From Xestospongia muta (Eukaryota > Porifera > Demospongiae > Haplosclerida > Petrosiidae), in contig OY848917.1 in the NCBI GenBank assembly GCA_963693285.1, forward strand, positions 9,610,192-9,674,191: 64,000 nt of DNA. Direction: 5' to 3'. A program made the translations under genes and the position numbers. Numbering within the stretch: the first letter of the stretch is position 1; the number at the start of each line of letters is the position of its first letter. The notes under the pieces were generated by a model. That model searched no databases, was not told the origin of the DNA, and saw only the letters and a program-made list of their open reading frames with translations. Below, piece after piece: positions 1-15,308 of this stretch.

Positions 1-3000
1 ATTGAAGGATGTCAATGAGCAAATATGAATTCATGGAGTTAATTGATCACATTCTTTGTATTATTTGTAATGTGTAACATTAAGACTACATCTTCTCTTT
101 TGTGGTTTTGTAGGATGTATTTAAAATTCAGACTACATAGCATGCTACCATACTGTAAATGCTAGCTACATCCTATTGCACTTTGATCCCAAGCTAGACT
201 TCACAATGGCAAAATGACAGCTCTAAAGTACATTTTACTTGTCTGTAGTCAACAATGACAGAACAGAGCTTGAACAACTGCGTATTACCTCATGTTCATA
301 AAAACTAACTGAAAAGTTAAAATTCGAGTCTGTAGCCAAAGAATTTGTAGCCAAAAATGAAGAACATATGAAATACATAACATAGTCAAAATGAAGAACA
401 TATAGTCAAAATGACTGTGGTTATGCTCTTAAAAACTGATATTTTTGTTCATTCTAAAGCATGTATACATAACTCCCCCTTCATGAATGCTGAAACCCTT
501 CAGTTTAAATATGGTGTTCTATGCTATGCTGTTGTAATGGGTTAATTTGAAAAGGAAAAAAATAGTGAATTGTTCTCAAAATTGTGTTTGGCAGGTTAAA
601 TATTATTGTCATTTATTAATGTCTGACAATATCCATTAACACTGAGAGGTTAAATTTAACAAACTTCACTAATCACCATATTAAAACTCTTACCAATTCC
701 CACTATTATTATATAGTATTTGCAATAATTATATTATTGATATCAACCTATAAAAAGTGTTCTAAACAATCATAGGTGTAGTGATAAAATCACAGTACTG
801 AAGTTAACAATAAGTATCGTAAGTATTAAATATGTAAGTGTTACACCAATTAAACTCACGTACCCTTTCACATAAATGTCACTCATACTATCTCCAATAG
901 CAACAGATCGTTCATCAAGTATGACATCAGTAGTATTCCAAATAACAACTCGAAATATATACTTTTCAGATTTTCGAGGTGTAATGTCAACTTTGCGTGG
1001 AATAATAGCTCCAGGCAGTTTAGGAAATATGTCAACCCACATATGAAGTTGACCCTACAATTTAAGGATATGTGTTAATGTGTGTGCGTGTTTTATACAT
1101 AGAATAGAGATCTATGTCATAGTGAATTATAATTAGCTACATTAGATCTCCATTTGTGATAGCCACAATCACAAGCCATTAAATTATTTAATTTATATGC
1201 AAATATCACATATTCAACAAACTCAATGAGGGAAAAATGAAATAGGCAAAGTGGGGGGACATTAACATATGTGTTAAAGTAATGTCAATTATGTGAGCAA
1301 TTTGTATTAATAGCTGAGTCATTCTTGCACCTTACATTGCATTGTTGATAGTAATTTGTCTATGTTAAACATGTCATTGAAGTAAGGAATAAAACTATTT
1401 AAGCTACTCATAATAAACCAAACATTGAGAGAATAATTTATAGTTTGGCTTGAAAAATATTACAAACAAGTATAGTCAATTCATTTAATGATGTAATAAA
1501 CAATACAAACATTTCCTTGTATTAATACTTAGATGTATATCAACTATTCTTTAGATAACATGCAATATTAAAATTATTATACAACTTACCTGAGGTATTC
1601 CAGGGTGTACAGGATTATATAAAGTTCGTTTTTCAACATGTTCACGCACAATGTTGACAGTATGCAAAATATGAAGAGCTAAACGGTTTTGTTCATCACC
1701 AACATGTCGATGGAGAATAGTACCTTCCTCTGAAATAGGAAGAAGTTAGTTAACATAATTATTTGAAAGTTCAACAGCATATGACAAAAAATAAATGTAT
1801 AACTTCCTTACTCCATTTTTTTCACTCACCAAACTGACTAAGAGTATAGTTATTACCATCAACTGTTACTTTGTCTTTGCCATCCCAAATTGGTGCAGGA
1901 ATACCTCTAAAATGACAGTAATTATTGAGCAAGTCAACAGGCAGCATAAAGTCACGCCAACGATTAGGACCAGCCCTAATATCATGATAAAAGAATATAA
2001 TTGTTAAATTTTGCTTAGACTATAGAAAGTATATGTCATAAATATTTTTGATAAAGTAAAAATTATGGATCTTTAGCTGTTTAACATGACATACTTACTT
2101 TGAAAAGGTTTCTGGTAAGCCACATATTGGCCTATGTAGACTAAGAAATCTGTTTTCCAAGTCAATTATTGTTGAACCTGAATGAACAAAAATTGAAGTG
2201 TTAATGGATACCTACTTAACTGTATGTCTATACATTCATTCATCCATCCATTTTATCTTATTCATCCATCCTTTCATTCTTTATCATCATAATTACCAAT
2301 GACATCATCAGCAGAGAGATAATCATGATCCATTATAGTGACTGTCAATGTTCTATCAAAAGGCAACACAGCGTCTATGTCAAAAACCTTTCCAAATATA
2401 GGATTAAGTTGGTTAGCAATGAAGTTTTCTTTATCTGATATTTCATTCTTTCCAACAGAAACTTTAATGTATGGATCAGACTAAAACAAAAAACAAAACA
2501 GAATAAAAGAAATGAAATTTTCAATTGTTACGAACAATTTTTATGAGTTAATGGTTTATAATCATGAGTTAAGAACAGATGTGATTACTTACATAGCAGT
2601 ATGTACAGTCCATTAATTGGGAGAGAACGAAAAACAAGACTTACTATATTACTAGTACTATATTATTTACTATGACAAAGACAATGGATGAAGGTAGTAC
2701 AAATATTTGCAGTAAATATGTGAATGTATGTGTTCACTTACTCCACCACCAATGTCTTTAGGTTGAAGATCAAAACCCTATAAAAATGATGAAACATGTC
2801 AGTATCATCTGAATTACTCTTTAACATTTAAAATAACTACATGTTCTCATAACCATATTAATCTCTAATATACAGTTCTGTTTAATTCATACTTGGAGAA
2901 AATAGGTAATTTATATTAATATGAATTTATATAGCTAAGATTTTAATCTATTTATTAAATGGATAACTTAACAAACAATCATATACATGAAGTATTACTT

Positions 3001-6000
3001 ACTCGAACAACATAGACTCGAACAACCACTTCTTGTGGCCATTTAATAGGTAGTTTTGCTAAGTCTTTAGGTGCTTCTGGTGTTTTCCCTTGTACTGGAT
3101 ATACTTTGATTGCTCCCTAAATGACATCATATTTTATAAAACAACAGTGAATAAAGTAATCATTACACTATTAGGTTGCCTTCAGTGTCACTACTTTAAC
3201 ATAACAAAAGGTACTCCTTTAAATCAATGTAAAAGACACCCTTAATATTGTACTGTCTAATTTAATTATTGAGGCCATAAATAGACAATAAATCTTAATA
3301 TTATGTTGTATAATTTGAACCTTGAAATAGCCCACAGCAGTTCTGTTAGAGTCTTGATTGGATTTATGTCCTTTACCACGGTGAAGAGAAAATGTATGAG
3401 CAAGATCAGAAAAATCATTAAAAAAGGTTTCCAACTCTTTGGAAAAATCCTAAAAGAATAAAACAAGCAAAAATGCTATCATTATAGCAATAATATGACA
3501 TTATTAGTTATAATAGATGATAACTATATTTAGAATTTCAATAATGAGAAATTGGTATACTTACAACTAATTTGTCATTATGCTCTTCCAAATATCCTTC
3601 CTGTACTTTGTCCTGTTCACCCTCAATACTAGCATAATACTTACTCCACCAGTCAAATTTGTAGTCATCTTCATAGGGTTCCTATTATAGATGCACAAAA
3701 CAGATATAATATTTGTTCATTAAAATACTAACAAATAACATTGCCAATGGATTTAATTAAACTGTAACAATGTGATGATTATCACTTAATTGTTTTGAGC
3801 AAGTCAATTTCAAAAGGTGGAAAAGATCATCCTATACTCAAATAATAACAACAATAATAATAATACTGTTGTGCTATAGTAGTACACAATTAGCAGAAAC
3901 AGTCATTTCAAAGTTAATCACACAAAGCTAACCAGTAACTGGCAGCTGATGAATGAGTAATTGAGATGTATATAATTTATGCAAGAAACCAGTTCACCTA
4001 CTCTGATAGGATTGGTTCATTAGCAGAATATAGTATCAACAAATTTGTGATATATACATATCAACATATCTTACATCATCTGATAAGATGTTAGCCAAAC
4101 TGTCAGTATCAATAGTTATTTCAATTTGTCCTCCTTCTGTTGGTTGTTCCAGTATACTCATTTCGTGTTGTTTTGCTAATGCTAATGGAAATTCATTCAA
4201 AAACGTTATTACATTATTATTACCTTGAAGTACATCATCTTCAAACTCTTTAAGAGAAGTCAAGGTACAACTACCAATTAGTGGAATGTACCCAAATTTC
4301 CTCTGATCAAAAACACGAATGTTTATTGGAGGAGAGTACACATCTTCTACTGGTAAGTCCTTCAAATGATAAAAACAAAATCAATCATCAACAAAACTAT
4401 TAATGAGATAATTATTGTGAATTGTCTGAGAATGGACTTAACAAAGTATATTTCTATTATTCATTTAACTATTATATACACTTAACTCACTAATGGAAAT
4501 TAAAATGTGAATATGTGTATACATAATATCTATATAATGGTGAAGTGAAACTTACTGTGTCAAATATTAAAATTGGATTTGGAAACATTGGATTTTTTCT
4601 TGGGTCTTCTATAGGCTTTGTTTTCTTAGCTTCACCTCCACATTCCACTTCTACAAATGGATGATTGACTGGCAATAACTGAAACCTTTTCATGTCACGA
4701 ACACCCCAACAAAGTACCTAATTAAAGGCAGGAGTTTTATTACAATAAGAGCATTAACATTGTGAATTATCAATGCACCTTATTTATTTATTGTGATTTA
4801 TTAACATTATGATTATAACAATATACTCAATGTTATATCTTTTAAAAATGAAGTCATATTAATATTAGTGAGTCATAAAATGTTATACTTAACGTAATGT
4901 ACTGAAAATGGTCTGGATGTGTTTAAAAACATGAAAATCATTTATAATGTTATACAATGCACTTACTTCAATTCTCATTTTTTGAGTCTCAGGTAAAATA
5001 GCCTCTGGTATTTTATAGCAGTTATCATCTGTCATTTCAGGTAGAGGAGGCTCCCAACCATTAGGTTGAGTCTAATGGTAAGAAATGGATACATTTTATT
5101 AAAAAAAACAAGACATGCAAACATATTATGAAGACAAATTAAAAACACTAACACGTACTAACAAACAAGGAATTAAGATTGAAAATGAAATAATAATAAT
5201 TTAATACAACATTACATGTATCAGCTCAAAAGCAGCCAAAATTTCTCCTGCAAATTTGTTATAACGAAATATTGGAAACCATTCCAGTACTGGCTCCTGA
5301 GTATCATGAGTCATACGTACAACAGGTGATATCATTAACATTCCAATATATTCATTCTGTCCCTGCAATAAAGAGAGTAATAGCACTGTATACACTATCT
5401 ATTCTATAGAAGAGTAACAGTTTTTGATATTAGTGCTTCATAAAGAATAATTATTTTATATGAAAATTAAAGTCATCATGACTGAAACAAACATTGAGTA
5501 AGAATATAATTATAAAAACAGCCTATAAAATAATTTTAATAGTGTCATTGTTGTTGTGAGGGACTAGATAAATACTAAGTTAGAAGACTGAGGGTTGGAA
5601 GAAGTTATAAAGCTGATCAACAACATTTTCTTAACTCAGAAGTTTAGTTTAATTAGTCACACTTGATTTTAAGTGCTTATGGTAAGAGTAATTATATTCA
5701 TTGGTTTGTTACGTGAGATGGCAGCTGTTTTATAAGGGTTAACTACATACACATTAAGATGCATACAACAAATTAAATGAAACGTTTGGAGTTGACATAC
5801 GCACATACAAAAATATTCAAATGATCCTTAAGGCTACCTGGCATGCTTTGTATGACAAATGGAAAAATGTAAGTTAATAGTTGTCTTATAATGCATTTTA
5901 GTAGCTTTCATTATATAACTTACAATTGTATCTTTATCATAAAACTCTAAAGCTACAGTTGGTGGTGAAGCAACAACAGCTCGAGGACTACCACAGATTC

Positions 6001-9000
6001 TGATGTTATTGAGGATAAGAGTTTCTTCCCATTTAGGAGAGAGAGTTTCAGTTAATGTCTTAGAGCGTTGACTAGCATTGATACAAGACAGTACAACATA
6101 AGGATCTAATAACAAAATTAGAACATATATATAAGGACATGTTTATAATTTACTCTGTAGATAACACTTCTCATCTTACAAATAGACTAAGTGTTACATG
6201 TGTGTATTAACATGACTTTACCTGATAGTCCAGTGTTATCTGCTGCATATAGATCTCTTGCTTGATACAAATAAGCTCGCAATTGATAGGTAGTATACTC
6301 TATATAATAAGGTAATAATAATATAGGCTATAGTAGGACTATAAGTATAATATAATAACTACTACATTATAAATGTTGGAAGATCTAAAGCCACCCTGGA
6401 TGCCCCCTCCTTTCCTACCCATACGTATATGCGAGTTTATTCCATTAATGAAACTATTTTTTGTCAACTTACCATCTTTATTAAAAGTGAGGTATGTACG
6501 AGGACTATATTGATATCCTAAATCACTGCAACTGTCATCTATAATATCCTCTGAGTCAGACTTTGAGGGCTAAAATGAGCACCAGATAAAAACAGATCAG
6601 TGAATGCAATTATAAAAAGTATATAATGTGAAAGATCAAAGGAAAATTAACTCTTAATATTTATAAATACATGTAGAAGTTAATGTATACAATATTTTCA
6701 GTTATTTTCTTCTGTATGTACTGATATAATTAATTATGATTCAATTAATTATGCAAGTGTTACCATTTATCAACAATGTAACAATTACGTTTCTAACTTT
6801 GTCCTTTTTCTTCTTATCTCTTTTCCTTGATATGTAAAAGACAGCAGGATGTTCAACTTCCATACATCTAAGAGAACGATACCATTTACGTCGTTTAAAG
6901 AAATCCAACATTTGCTTCTCGGTGTGAAAAGATGAGTTAGCATGACGAGCATATTGCCAACCTCCATCTTTGAGTTGTACTTCATCCTCCAAAGACTATA
7001 GCACAGGAAAAATATTAGGCATATTAAAGATTTAGGTACATTTGTCATTCATTACTTAATAAGTGCTAAAAAAACTTTTTTTACTATTAAAAGTTACTTT
7101 TGACAAAGATTCAGATCCAGGTTGGACTTGTCTTGTTCTTATCCATCTCCTTCTTCGACAGATGTGGTCTTTTTTTTCAATAGGAAAAAATTCTGCATCA
7201 CTTGGAAACCCCTCGCTATTATCATATCGAATGGTTGAGTATTCCCAGCCTATAGAAAAATATCAAACTCATTATGCATGCTAAGAAATAAATATCAAAA
7301 ATGAAGATTTTAAAGTGATACATGTTGATTAATTATATGTCACTAATTTATGTATGCAACATTAAACTGCTTGCATTATCTTGACAGTAATGATTCTAAC
7401 AATATTAGACTGACCATCAATGGATACAGGACCATCAGTGTCTATTTTCCACTCTGTTATCCATTGCCATCCATGTGGTATTTCCTTGTCAATATCTTCT
7501 TTTACCATAGGATGTTCTTGACCTTCTTTGTCTAAGTTCATGAATGCTATACCAAGCTAAAATGGAAATAAAAACAATAATGACAATTTTGGTATATGCT
7601 ATTTAGATATTTCCTGAAGTTATATATATAACTTCAAGAAATATCCAAATATAATCATAAATATATAAATATAAATAGTAATGGTGTTAGTCAAACTAGG
7701 CAATATTATTACGAAATTCTACACTGTGTGAAAGTGCAATAATTAGGAGACTAACAGTATCAGCCCATACTGAGCTCTCAGACAGAGGCCAAGGCATGTA
7801 CTGATCTCTAGTTTGAATTTCATAAACATCAACAGTGACAACTTCCTCTTGATTATTAATATTGCTACAAAACACAATATTATCATTTAGTGAATACACA
7901 ACCATATTCTCTTGACAACTTACTCATCCTCTGAGTCAATTTGCCACTGGTCATCCAGTTCAAAGTACTCTTTCTTCAGTTTGATCTAAACATAATAACA
8001 ATGTACTTATGACTGTTAAATCTCTAGATATTGTAATAATAATTATAACACAATTTCTCTATAAAGTCATAACAAAGTAAAAGTACTGTTTTAGAAGTAG
8101 GGAATTGGAACTAGATTTAAGGTTATTAGTTAAGAATTATTTAATAAATAATAAATAACAATTGTTTTTGACAGCTACCTTTATATAATAATTGACAAAA
8201 GACCATATAAGTATTTTATAACAAAACATTTTATATATGATAATAATGTGTAGTCATAGCATTCTGATAGGTTTAAAAATACTATAAAAGACACCAGTTT
8301 TTCATCAAAAGTCTATGTACCTCACTATATCATGCTATTGTCTTTAATACCTTTACCAAGATGAACAAAGAAAACATTGATAATGTTGCTCAATTGCATA
8401 TCACAAGGATTACAGCTGAAAGTTAATGATAATGTGAATTAATACCATCATTGTTTTGTATCCTGTTAACTTCAATATATTTAATATAATACAAACACAT
8501 GTATTACATGTACTATGAATCATAGATAATCATTATAATATCTATAATTATGTGAATGACAGTTTACCTTGCCTGATGAATCAGACCAATATGCATTGCT
8601 CCATGATATGCCAATAAATGTCTCATTTTCATACTACAACGAAAAAAATGTCAGAAAATGCTTACTTTCAAAATTATCATGATTATTAAGTCATCATGAT
8701 CATAACTTTTTTTCAACTATAATAACACAAGTGTCTAGTAATATCATTATTATACATGAACAATGGTTGGTATTTACAAGTAATATAATAATTGCAATGG
8801 AAAATCCTATTATTAGTCTCTTTAATTGATCATTTAGCTTTAAGTCTTACCAAATTAGTCTGATATAACTATTTACTAAGAGAAAAGTAATAGATATATT
8901 ACTAGACTTAATACACTTACGTTATTACAGTTATTAAAAGAACTTAATTGCTGACTGTTAATCAATAACTTAATTAACATCCTCATATTAAAATAATATG

Positions 9001-12000
9001 TCAATCATTGGCAGTATCAAAGGGAGAATGGTTCCACATTTCCCCCAAAAATTTCTATTCTTTTATGTTATTTCATGTTATTCATTATGTAGGACTACAG
9101 GAACTATCTTTGTCTCTTAGGTCACGTAGTGCAATAAGTTGTTACAAACAATTTGTTTCTTTGCATTCTTTCAATGTCTTTGTCATATATTATTTGAAAC
9201 CACAACTCTTATAAAAAATCAATCAAATTTTCAAGGTGAATCATATTACATATAGCATATTACTTTGCTCCTTGCCCACCTAAAAATCTATGAAAGTCAC
9301 CAAGTATACAACTACTTACTATTTCTGCCACTGTGGTTGCTTCTCTTTCTAATACATTAGAACGAAATTGACTCGAGTGTTCTTCCTTTCCTAACCAGAG
9401 CAACATTCGCAATAAACAGGAATGTTTGTTGCCATCTAGTTCTTTCTCTTTTAAAACAGCAGGTGACTAAAATAATAGAAAGCAAGTGAAGAATATTATG
9501 TACTTATCATTTCTTACATGATGTTATGTAAATGCTTAGATACTTTGAATATTAATATAATGTTATTTATTTTTATGAGAACACAAAATGGAGTTATTAA
9601 TTGACTAGTCACATAATAACTGAAACACCTAAGGTTACTGATACTATTAGCTTTCCTCAGTGATTACATAATCATTTTTATGTTTCTGAATGCACTAAGA
9701 ACTTTGAACAAACTTTTAGCTTATATTTACATAATTCTTTTAAAGATAGTGCTGAACAATATTTTTTTCAGATGAAAAAGTAAGTCAGCATTTTTATCTA
9801 TTTATACATAGCTTATTGATAATACCTTCCGTACATATCAATAATGATATTTTGACATATTAAGTGTTATTTCCTCTCACATTAAGTTGAAGTGTTTGTA
9901 CTTTGCCACAAAGACTGCCTCTAGTTCCAGATTCTCCTGAATACATCAACAAGTGTGATGGTATTCGTTGATAAGCAACTCGTTTTCCATTCACCAACAT
10001 CCAAATAATGACATCAGGTACACTGTTCTGAGGCTAATAAAATAAAATACACAAGATAGTTTGTTAATATCTTCTTATGACAATAAAAGTGATTAAAGCA
10101 TATATCAGGATAACATATCTATCAAGGATATTAGAGTCTTGACTCTTGAGGATATGCTATTATGAACATTTATCAACCACATAGCAGCACTGTTTTTGTC
10201 AGGATGGCCTGGATTGTCAATTGAAAGACATTGGCAGAAAACAATAATTAAAAATCTCACTCAAAACTTATTAAAATCTTGTAATTCTTTGCAGTATTAC
10301 TTTTTATGATAATCCCTTTGTTAAGATATAGTTATAGGCTATGAGGGAGTTTCAAAGCATCACATACACATACATCAAACGTATAGTGATTCATTAAATA
10401 AATTATTGTTCAATAAGATATAAATACATGTACCTCTACACAAATGGCTTTAAGTTTTTCTAACACTGCTTCCAATTCATCCAACTTTCTCTGTGGATCC
10501 ATAGAGCTATTAGCTGACAGTACATCAACTATAGGACACAGTGCTGTCTGAAAATTAAAACAAATGATCTAATAATATAACAAAAGACAGATATTCTGTC
10601 ATAATTATTAGTAAAATCATTACTGAAGACAGAAATGCTAAATTCATAGCAGATATATGTAAAACATGACATTAAAGAGTAGTTTCCATTGCAAAAGTTG
10701 AATTATAATTGTCTTACTATTTCTTGCATTCTGTAATGCCAGAGTTGTTTGTCCAACTTATTGTAGACATCTGGTAGTTTAGGCATATTGAGACTATATG
10801 AGCTGAAAATACAATTATAATATTATAATAATGTATACTTGAATGAGCTAATCACTGTGGAAATATCATTACAACACAAAGTATATTTGTAACAACAATT
10901 TAAGCAGGTACACTTTTAAAAAGACTACTTCATTACTATCTTTTTCATAACTACTCAAAAGCACTGAAAGCTTATTCAAAACAACAGAGAGTAGATAAGT
11001 AGTTGTTGTAATACTTGTCTTCTATAGAATATTATTATCTTACCAAAGATTATCCAGCAGTTCTTGAAGGAGACCAGTTACTTTCTCTTGCACTACATGT
11101 AAGTCTTGATGCTTTGATGGAAGATGAAGCAAACGCTGGATACTCTTAATTCCTTTATCCTAGTAACATAAGAGTAATAAGACAAATAACTGTTATATAA
11201 AATAATATCTAAGTTAATATCTACTAACAAAACTTGAATTACATATTTTATAATTAAAGTCATGTCATTAGACAATTTATGAACTATTAAATAGTAATGG
11301 ATAGCATTACTAAAATATATGATAATATTTTATCAATTAGTGAACTAATTAAATTATTATAGTAGTCATTATCAAAATGGAATTAAAAGAGATAATTATC
11401 TAAAACAGTGCTTATATAATAAATATAGAAAATATAGTTTGATCAACACATGACATAAAGCATCAAGTTTACACTGGACAGTACAGATATAATTTAAGAC
11501 TATATAAATTATAAATATATCATACCAGTCTATCCATAATATTGGTCAACAAATTCAGTGACTCCATTCGATATTGACAGTCTTCCCAGAAACTCTCAAG
11601 AATAATAAGTGGTTTCTTTTGATGCCATGGCATGTAGCTATAGTTATGACCATCATAGACAGGATAAGTTGGTTGAGTTGTAGAAGTCTGAACTACACTA
11701 TTCTTGTCTACAGAATAACCATAGTTACCTAGATATAAAGAATACAGCTTATTAACTGATCTTGACAATAATAATAATAGAGTGATATATAAGGTAATAA
11801 ATAAAATATAAACATTTAATATAACACATGTTGCTGCTATTAATATAGGGAATAAGGATCTAATATTGATGATATAATTTTGTATGTCATCACTATCATT
11901 GACTACAACATGAACAGGAAAGATGTCATAAATTTAACAGTTTGATTTCAGTCTTCACAAAATGGCTATTTAATTTAGGAAAGAGTGAAAATAAAGTTTG

Positions 12001-15000
12001 TTGTATGTAGTTATAATGTTTTGTATACACAAACAGAAAGAGTGTTCTTCATACATGATTGTCTCATACTTACCAATGCTAACTTCAAATTCAACCTGCT
12101 GCTTTTTGCCAGTTTGTAACATATAACCTGACAAAAAGGCAGAAAAAAGCACATATTTTTGACGATGTTGAAAAGGCTAGGAAAAAAGTAAACAAACAAA
12201 TTATGTTCAATCTTATCAATCAGTCTAATTTTAGATACATATATTTATAAGATTGTAACATGATAAAGTGATCACTAAGTTTTGATCAAAATTACTACTA
12301 TAAACATTAAGATGATTTTCATCGACTTAATTATTGTCACTACAATATTCTACAATTAGAAACTATTATGTAATATTTTGAGGTATTCAAATTGTTATTT
12401 GACTTACTTGTAATTTCCTTTGTTCTGCTAGAGATATGATCTCTTTCTTATCACGTGGTAGATTACCTAATGTAGTTGTTACCTCCAATAATACTCGACC
12501 TCGATAAGCAACACCTTCTGACTATAATGTAAATTTGAAAATAAACAATAAAAATATGATTTATATATCTTTACATACTAATATGTATAAAAATGCTAAG
12601 AAATATGACATATATATAGGTATAGTGTAATGTTTGTTGAATTTCAAGACGCTCAAATTTTAATGGACAAATTTTAATTTTTGTATGTGATAAATGAAAA
12701 TGGCTATAATATTGTCATTAGAAATCACTTGTAAACTGTACATAATAATTCTAATTAATATTGTTCAAAATAAATGCCAAAATCTTTGCTTGACTCGTTA
12801 AGAAAAGATTAGTTTTAGATGACTAAACAGTATGAGTTTATAAATATATGCAGCACAATACTGGTAATATAGAAAGTCTCAATTAAGTCGGAGTTATAGC
12901 ATTAACTAGGAGGTACACGACATAACAAACAATTTATAAAATATTCAACACACCAGGCCTTTGTTTAAATGTTCATATTTGTCTGGAAGATCAGAAAATT
13001 TTCTAGAAGATCCATATATATTAACATAGCAAGGACCAAATGTAGGCAAAAATCCTATATAAAGCAATATTTGTTATTATGACAAAATATGACACAAATT
13101 GCACATTATACTACAAACTGACAATTATGCTATACAGCATGGCACATAACTAATATGTCTTCATCATTACCCTATAGCACATTTTACTACCTGATTTAGA
13201 ATAAATTTGTCAACTTTAATGTCCACTAGCATCATTATAATTGCATGTGACAATTGAAAGGACAAACTTTGACTGCATACATAAAATAACAACAAGTAAA
13301 ACAGTTAGAATTGACATTTGTTCTCTGCCTTCTACTATTCTGTAGTCTGTCCATTACTGTCACTCTCCAATTTATCCATCTCTTTAATTAAATATAATCC
13401 AAAATAAATAGTTATTAATTAAATTTTTTACTTAGAATTATTGTTAGTGTACTATTACTAACCATGATCTCCGGAAGCTGAAATATCTGATATATTAATA
13501 ATACATGTCCCAATGTAATCATCACCATTAAATTTGTCCCTAAAATATAAAATACATCACTCCAATAATAAGATATTTCAATTTAATTGTTTTACAAATT
13601 GTAATGATATTGACATATCTCATAGATAAAATTTTTACACACAATTTACACAAAACTTAAGTATATAACATACATATAGACACATATAATATACACACAA
13701 TATATTTGTGCACATATACACAAACTTAAGTGTATGTATACTTATAAATAGAGATGCTCATACACAAGTAATTTACTTACTTGTCTTTTAAATGAACTTT
13801 GACCTTTTCACAAACGGAAGGAAATCGAAAACCAATATTAATCTGTTCATTCCATTGTGGATTTTGAGTGTTCCACTTAACATCAGTAGTTCCCTGAGAA
13901 AATATTATGTATTTATCATAAAAATAAAATGAACAGATAGCATAAATAATTAGCTCTAGGGCCTAAGAAAATGTGAATAAATATTTGATTCATTATATCA
14001 ATCTCATTATATTAGATGTTTCTTGATGATACATTTGTAATTAAAAATAGGATATCCAATGTAAATATTGTTTTGTTTGTCATAAAACATTAGATATCTA
14101 TAGAAAATATCTACATTTAAGATTATAGTTAATACTACATCAATAGAAGTATATAGAGTATACTAAGATAGTATGTAAGTGGTTGGGTAGTCACTTTAAA
14201 TAGAAACAAAGATATATGTACATCTTATTTGTAAAATGGATGTTTAGAAATTAATGTATTGCACTGTCTGTAAATAAGTGCATCAATGATATAAGTTAGT
14301 GATATTAATATTATCATATATCACTATACCTTATGTCCAGCAAAAGCTACTACAGCAAATGGATCAACTAGTTCCTTCTTTCCCTGAGACAAATTATGAT
14401 ACACATATAAGTAATTCAGTCAAATATAATAATATGATTCTATAAATTGTTTTAGAGAATAATAATAACTCTAATAGTTGTAGAATACTAGAAAAACACA
14501 GCTTATTACCAACAAAATGTCTACTAACAGTTTCTTATTACGTTATGGTAGGTATCATAAATATTAATTAAAAACAATGGTAGGTTGCATTGCTGGAAAA
14601 GACTTTGAAAAATAGGCTCATAATTAACAAAAAATATGTGTGATACAACATTCTTACTGTTCCAATGTGGAGAATACTTTTGAAATGTTCTAGATAACCA
14701 GGATCCACTGTAGAAAATTATAACTTGTAATTGTGAAATAATATATTAGGTACTATTGTTACAAAGCAAGGGAGTAAAAAAGTCTTGAGGATTAACTTTC
14801 AGGTTTAAAATTTAGAGCTAACTTATTGTAATCACATTAGCTACAATTATAAGCAGATCACATAAAAGATACTAGGACTAAGCAACATATTGTATTTACA
14901 TGTGAAAAATTTAAATTGTTACTGTATTATGGATTACAACATTACATTTTTCTATCAACGTTGTCATTAAAGTTACTATGACTTACTCTGTGGTAAATCT

Positions 15001-15275
15001 TCAGCAGAATATACCTTCACTGAGAGAGTAGCTGCTTGTAAACGAACACCAGAGGGTTGTAAAAGATTGCTAGAAATAACAAGTCAAATAATATATACGT
15101 TATTCATAATCTATTATAATGTCTATCTTTCTACAGTGGACGTTACAACAACTCTAACTAATTAAAGTTCGAAGTTTTAGTCTTAGATGCACAACTTTGT
15201 CCCTTCACTAAGTAAAATACTAGTATTGGACATAAAATGCTGTGATTACTAAAAAGGCCTACAACATCTATATGT

Positions 15276-15308
<33 letters not shown>

